DNA of 64,000 nt from Afipia sp. 1NLS2 (lineage in GTDB: Bacteria > Pseudomonadota > Alphaproteobacteria > Rhizobiales > Xanthobacteraceae), in assembly GCF_000178995.1 (NCBI RefSeq), contig NZ_ADVZ01000005.1:310001-374000 (forward strand), given 5' to 3'. The notes under the pieces are model-generated. The model made no database searches. It saw nothing but the letters and a program-made list of their open reading frames with translations, and was not told the origin of the DNA. Below, piece after piece: positions 62,367-64,000 of this stretch. The first letter of the stretch is position 1. Every line of letters begins with the position of its first letter. The position numbers and the translations under genes are program-made.

Positions 62367-62795
62367 CTATTTGTAGACCTGGCCGGGATCGAACGCCTTA
62401 TCGGCATCGACGAACACGAGCTTCGCGCCGCCCTTCTCGTTCTTCACCGCGCGATAGAAACAGGAGTGCCGGCCGGTATGACAGGCCGCACCGGACTGCT
62501 CGACGCGAATCCACACCGCGTCCTGATCGCAGTCCATCCGCATCTCGACGACGCGCTGGACATGACCCGACGTCTCACCTTTGCGCCATAACTTCTTGCG
62601 CGAGCGGCTGTAGTACCAGGCGTCGCCGGTCTCGATGGTCCGGCGCAACGCCTCGTCGTTCATGTGGGCGACCATCAGCACGTCGCCCGAGCGGGCATCG
62701 GTCGCCACGCATGTCACGAGTCCGGACACGTCGAAGCGCGGAGCGAACAAAAGCCCCTCTTCAAGCTCTGCGTTGTGGCCTGATTGCGTCGTCAC
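62367..62795 (-). CDS. hisI: phosphoribosyl-AMP cyclohydrolase
   Basis: 142-residue enzyme of histidine biosynthesis (third step), zinc and magnesium dependent. Motifs: [46 protein letters not shown] and the zinc-binding [12 protein letters not shown]. It starts at a GTG (62795) with no clear ribosome site; it follows folE by 33 bases, so it is probably the second gene of a folE-hisI unit. It is the stand-alone form, lacking the HisE domain. Confidence 0.95.
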   Translation of the reverse strand: MTTQSGHNAELEEGLLFAPRFDVSGLVTCVATDARSGDVLMVAHMNDEALRRTIETGDAWYYSRSRKKLWRKGETSGHVQRVVEMRMDCDQDAVWIRVEQSGAACHTGRHSCFYRAVKNEKGGAKLVFVDADKAFDPGQVYK

Positions 62796-62828
62796 TTGCG
62801 AACAACATTCTAAGGTTCGTGAAAAACT

Positions 62829-63512
62829 TCAAGCGCCTGAAAATGGCGCGCTAATGCCCCGCACCATATGAAGAAAACGGTTCTGCTCATCCGGATTGTC
62901 ATAGAACATTCCGGTGAAGCGCGACGTCACCGTCTTGGCGCCGTGCTTGGCGATGCCGCGCACCGACATGCAGGTATGCTCCGCCTCGAGCAGCACCGCG
63001 ACGCCGCGCGGCTGCAACACCTTATCGAGCGCCGCCGCGATCTGGGCGGTGAGATGCTCCTGCGTCTGCAGCCGATGCGCGAAGGCATCGACGAGGCGCG
63101 CAATCTTCGACAGCCCGACGACGCGGTCGACTGGCGTATAGGCGATGTGCGCCTTGCCGTAGAACGGCATGACGTGATGCTCGCAATGCGAATGGAATTC
63201 GATGTCGCGGATCAGCACGAAATCATCGTAGCCCGCGGTCTCGCCGAAGGTGCGGTTCAGCACCTCGGCCGGGCACTGGTGGTAGCCCTGAAACAGTTCG
63301 TCATAAGCCTCGACCATGCGGCGGGGCGTGTCGAGCAGGCCCTCGCGGTCGGGATTTTCACCGATATAGGCGAGCAGCGTCTTCACCGCCTGCTCGGCCG
63401 CGTCGCGCGAGGGACGCGGCTGATCCGGGTTAATCCCCGCCTGATCGATCTCGGAAGCAGGAACTTCGATTTTGTCCACCTTGCCGCGCAGCGGCTTGAT
63501 GACAGCATCCAT
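62829..63512 (-). CDS. folE: GTP cyclohydrolase I
   Basis: 227-residue enzyme opening folate/pterin biosynthesis. Zn ligands lie in [19 protein letters not shown] and [34 protein letters not shown] and [12 protein letters not shown] are family-typical. A 30-residue N-terminal extension precedes the core. It is divergent from the Fe-S scaffold gene and leads hisI. Confidence 0.96.
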   Translation of the reverse strand: MDAVIKPLRGKVDKIEVPASEIDQAGINPDQPRPSRDAAEQAVKTLLAYIGENPDREGLLDTPRRMVEAYDELFQGYHQCPAEVLNRTFGETAGYDDFVLIRDIEFHSHCEHHVMPFYGKAHIAYTPVDRVVGLSKIARLVDAFAHRLQTQEHLTAQIAAALDKVLQPRGVAVLLEAEHTCMSVRGIAKHGAKTVTSRFTGMFYDNPDEQNRFLHMVRGISAPFSGA

Positions 63513-63767
63513 CGTGGCTCTCCGTTCGACCGGCCCTCATTGCCAAAGACGGGGCCGGAGTGTCACCGGGTCGCCAGAGGTCCTGTGGGACCGTCGGACG
63601 CCTTGCGTGAGTTTAGAAGGCTGCCGGAAGCCAAATCGTGACTTTCCGGGGCAGCCGGTCAATTCGACAGGTTTATTCCTGCGATCCAGCCATTATATAG
63701 GACAGCAGGACTGCGAGCCAAGGCTCCAGATGGCCCTTTTGGGCGGGCGCAGCCCACAGGTACTTTC

Positions 63768-64000
63768 ATGATAAACGACATCTACAACAAGAAAATCATC
63801 GAGCTGGCCGGCAATATTCCACGGCTCGGCCGCCTTCCCCATCCCGATGCCTCGGCGACGGCCCACTCCAAGCTGTGCGGCTCGACGGTGAAGATCGACC
63901 TCAACATGAAGGACGGCGTCGTCACCGATTTCGGCCATGACGTGAAAGCCTGCGCGCTGGGTCAGGCCTCCTCCTCGATCATGGCGCGCCACATTGTCGG
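63768..64000 (+). CDS. NifU/IscU-like Fe-S cluster assembly scaffold protein (3' end off window)
   Basis: First 77 codons of a scaffold protein. The chain begins MINDIYNKKIIELAGNIPRL and includes Cys37 in SKLCGSTVKI and Cys62 in VKACALGQASSSI, the positions of the first two cluster ligands of IscU-type scaffolds. A third Cys would lie beyond the window. AGG lies 8 bases before the ATG. It is divergent from folE across 255 bases that hold both promoters. Confidence 0.88.
   Translation, partial: MINDIYNKKIIELAGNIPRLGRLPHPDASATAHSKLCGSTVKIDLNMKDGVVTDFGHDVKACALGQASSSIMARHIV

Overview
The window is a high-GC chromosomal segment of an alphaproteobacterium, most likely Rhizobiales of the Bradyrhizobium/Rhodopseudomonas/Afipia group (Nitrobacteraceae). 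Grounds: a GTG-started 172-residue L10 of the Bradyrhizobium type, a short-lid adenylate kinase, the fused str-S10-spc-alpha gene order, CtrA-type TTAA-N7-TTAAC sites, and neighbours such as DUF2336, HWE kinase and GlxA proteins. Genus is not claimed.

Layout. 1-4.7 kb: the 5' part of a DegP/HtrA periplasmic protease, then an accessory block: a one-cysteine HxlR regulator divergent from a quinone-oxidoreductase-like enzyme, an orphan NitT/TauT-type binding protein and a short-chain dehydrogenase. 4.8-23.9 kb (minus strand): rpsL-rpsG-fusA-tuf-rpsJ followed by the complete S10, spc and alpha operons down to rplQ, with secY, adk and rpoA. The adk product carries an unusual histone-H1-like tail. 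24.5-31.2 kb (minus strand): a four-gene island between rpoC and rpsL, comprising a flavin oxidoreductase fused to a methyltransferase, an ABC exporter, an FkbM methyltransferase and an ATP-grasp ligase. This is the best candidate for an undescribed pathway. 31.4-45.2 kb (minus strand): tRNA-Trp, a PPP-family phosphatase, secE, nusG, rplKA, rplJL and rpoBC.

45.3-53.2 kb: an HWE histidine kinase, a GlxA/AraC regulator divergent from a second short-chain dehydrogenase, a GlsB-like membrane protein, a two-TM ion channel with an altered filter, tRNA-Gly, tRNA-Tyr, RlmB, two small secreted proteins, tRNA-Thr and a small coiled protein. 53.2-57.3 kb: TspO, a lipoprotein, a cobalamin riboswitch with its TonB-dependent receptor, and a His-rich secreted peptide. 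57.6-64 kb: NAD kinase; a CheY-like receiver and an Hpt protein convergent with DUF2336 and SLT-transglycosylase genes, with perfect CtrA boxes before the receiver and transglycosylase genes; hisI and folE; and the start of an Fe-S scaffold gene.

The core of the window makes the translation, transcription and Sec machinery, with terminators, leader structures and recurring GC-rich palindromes in its spacers. Accessory genes sit at three seams of this core: beyond rplQ, between rpoC and rpsL, and between tRNA-Trp and secE. No integrase, transposase, CRISPR array or prophage was seen.
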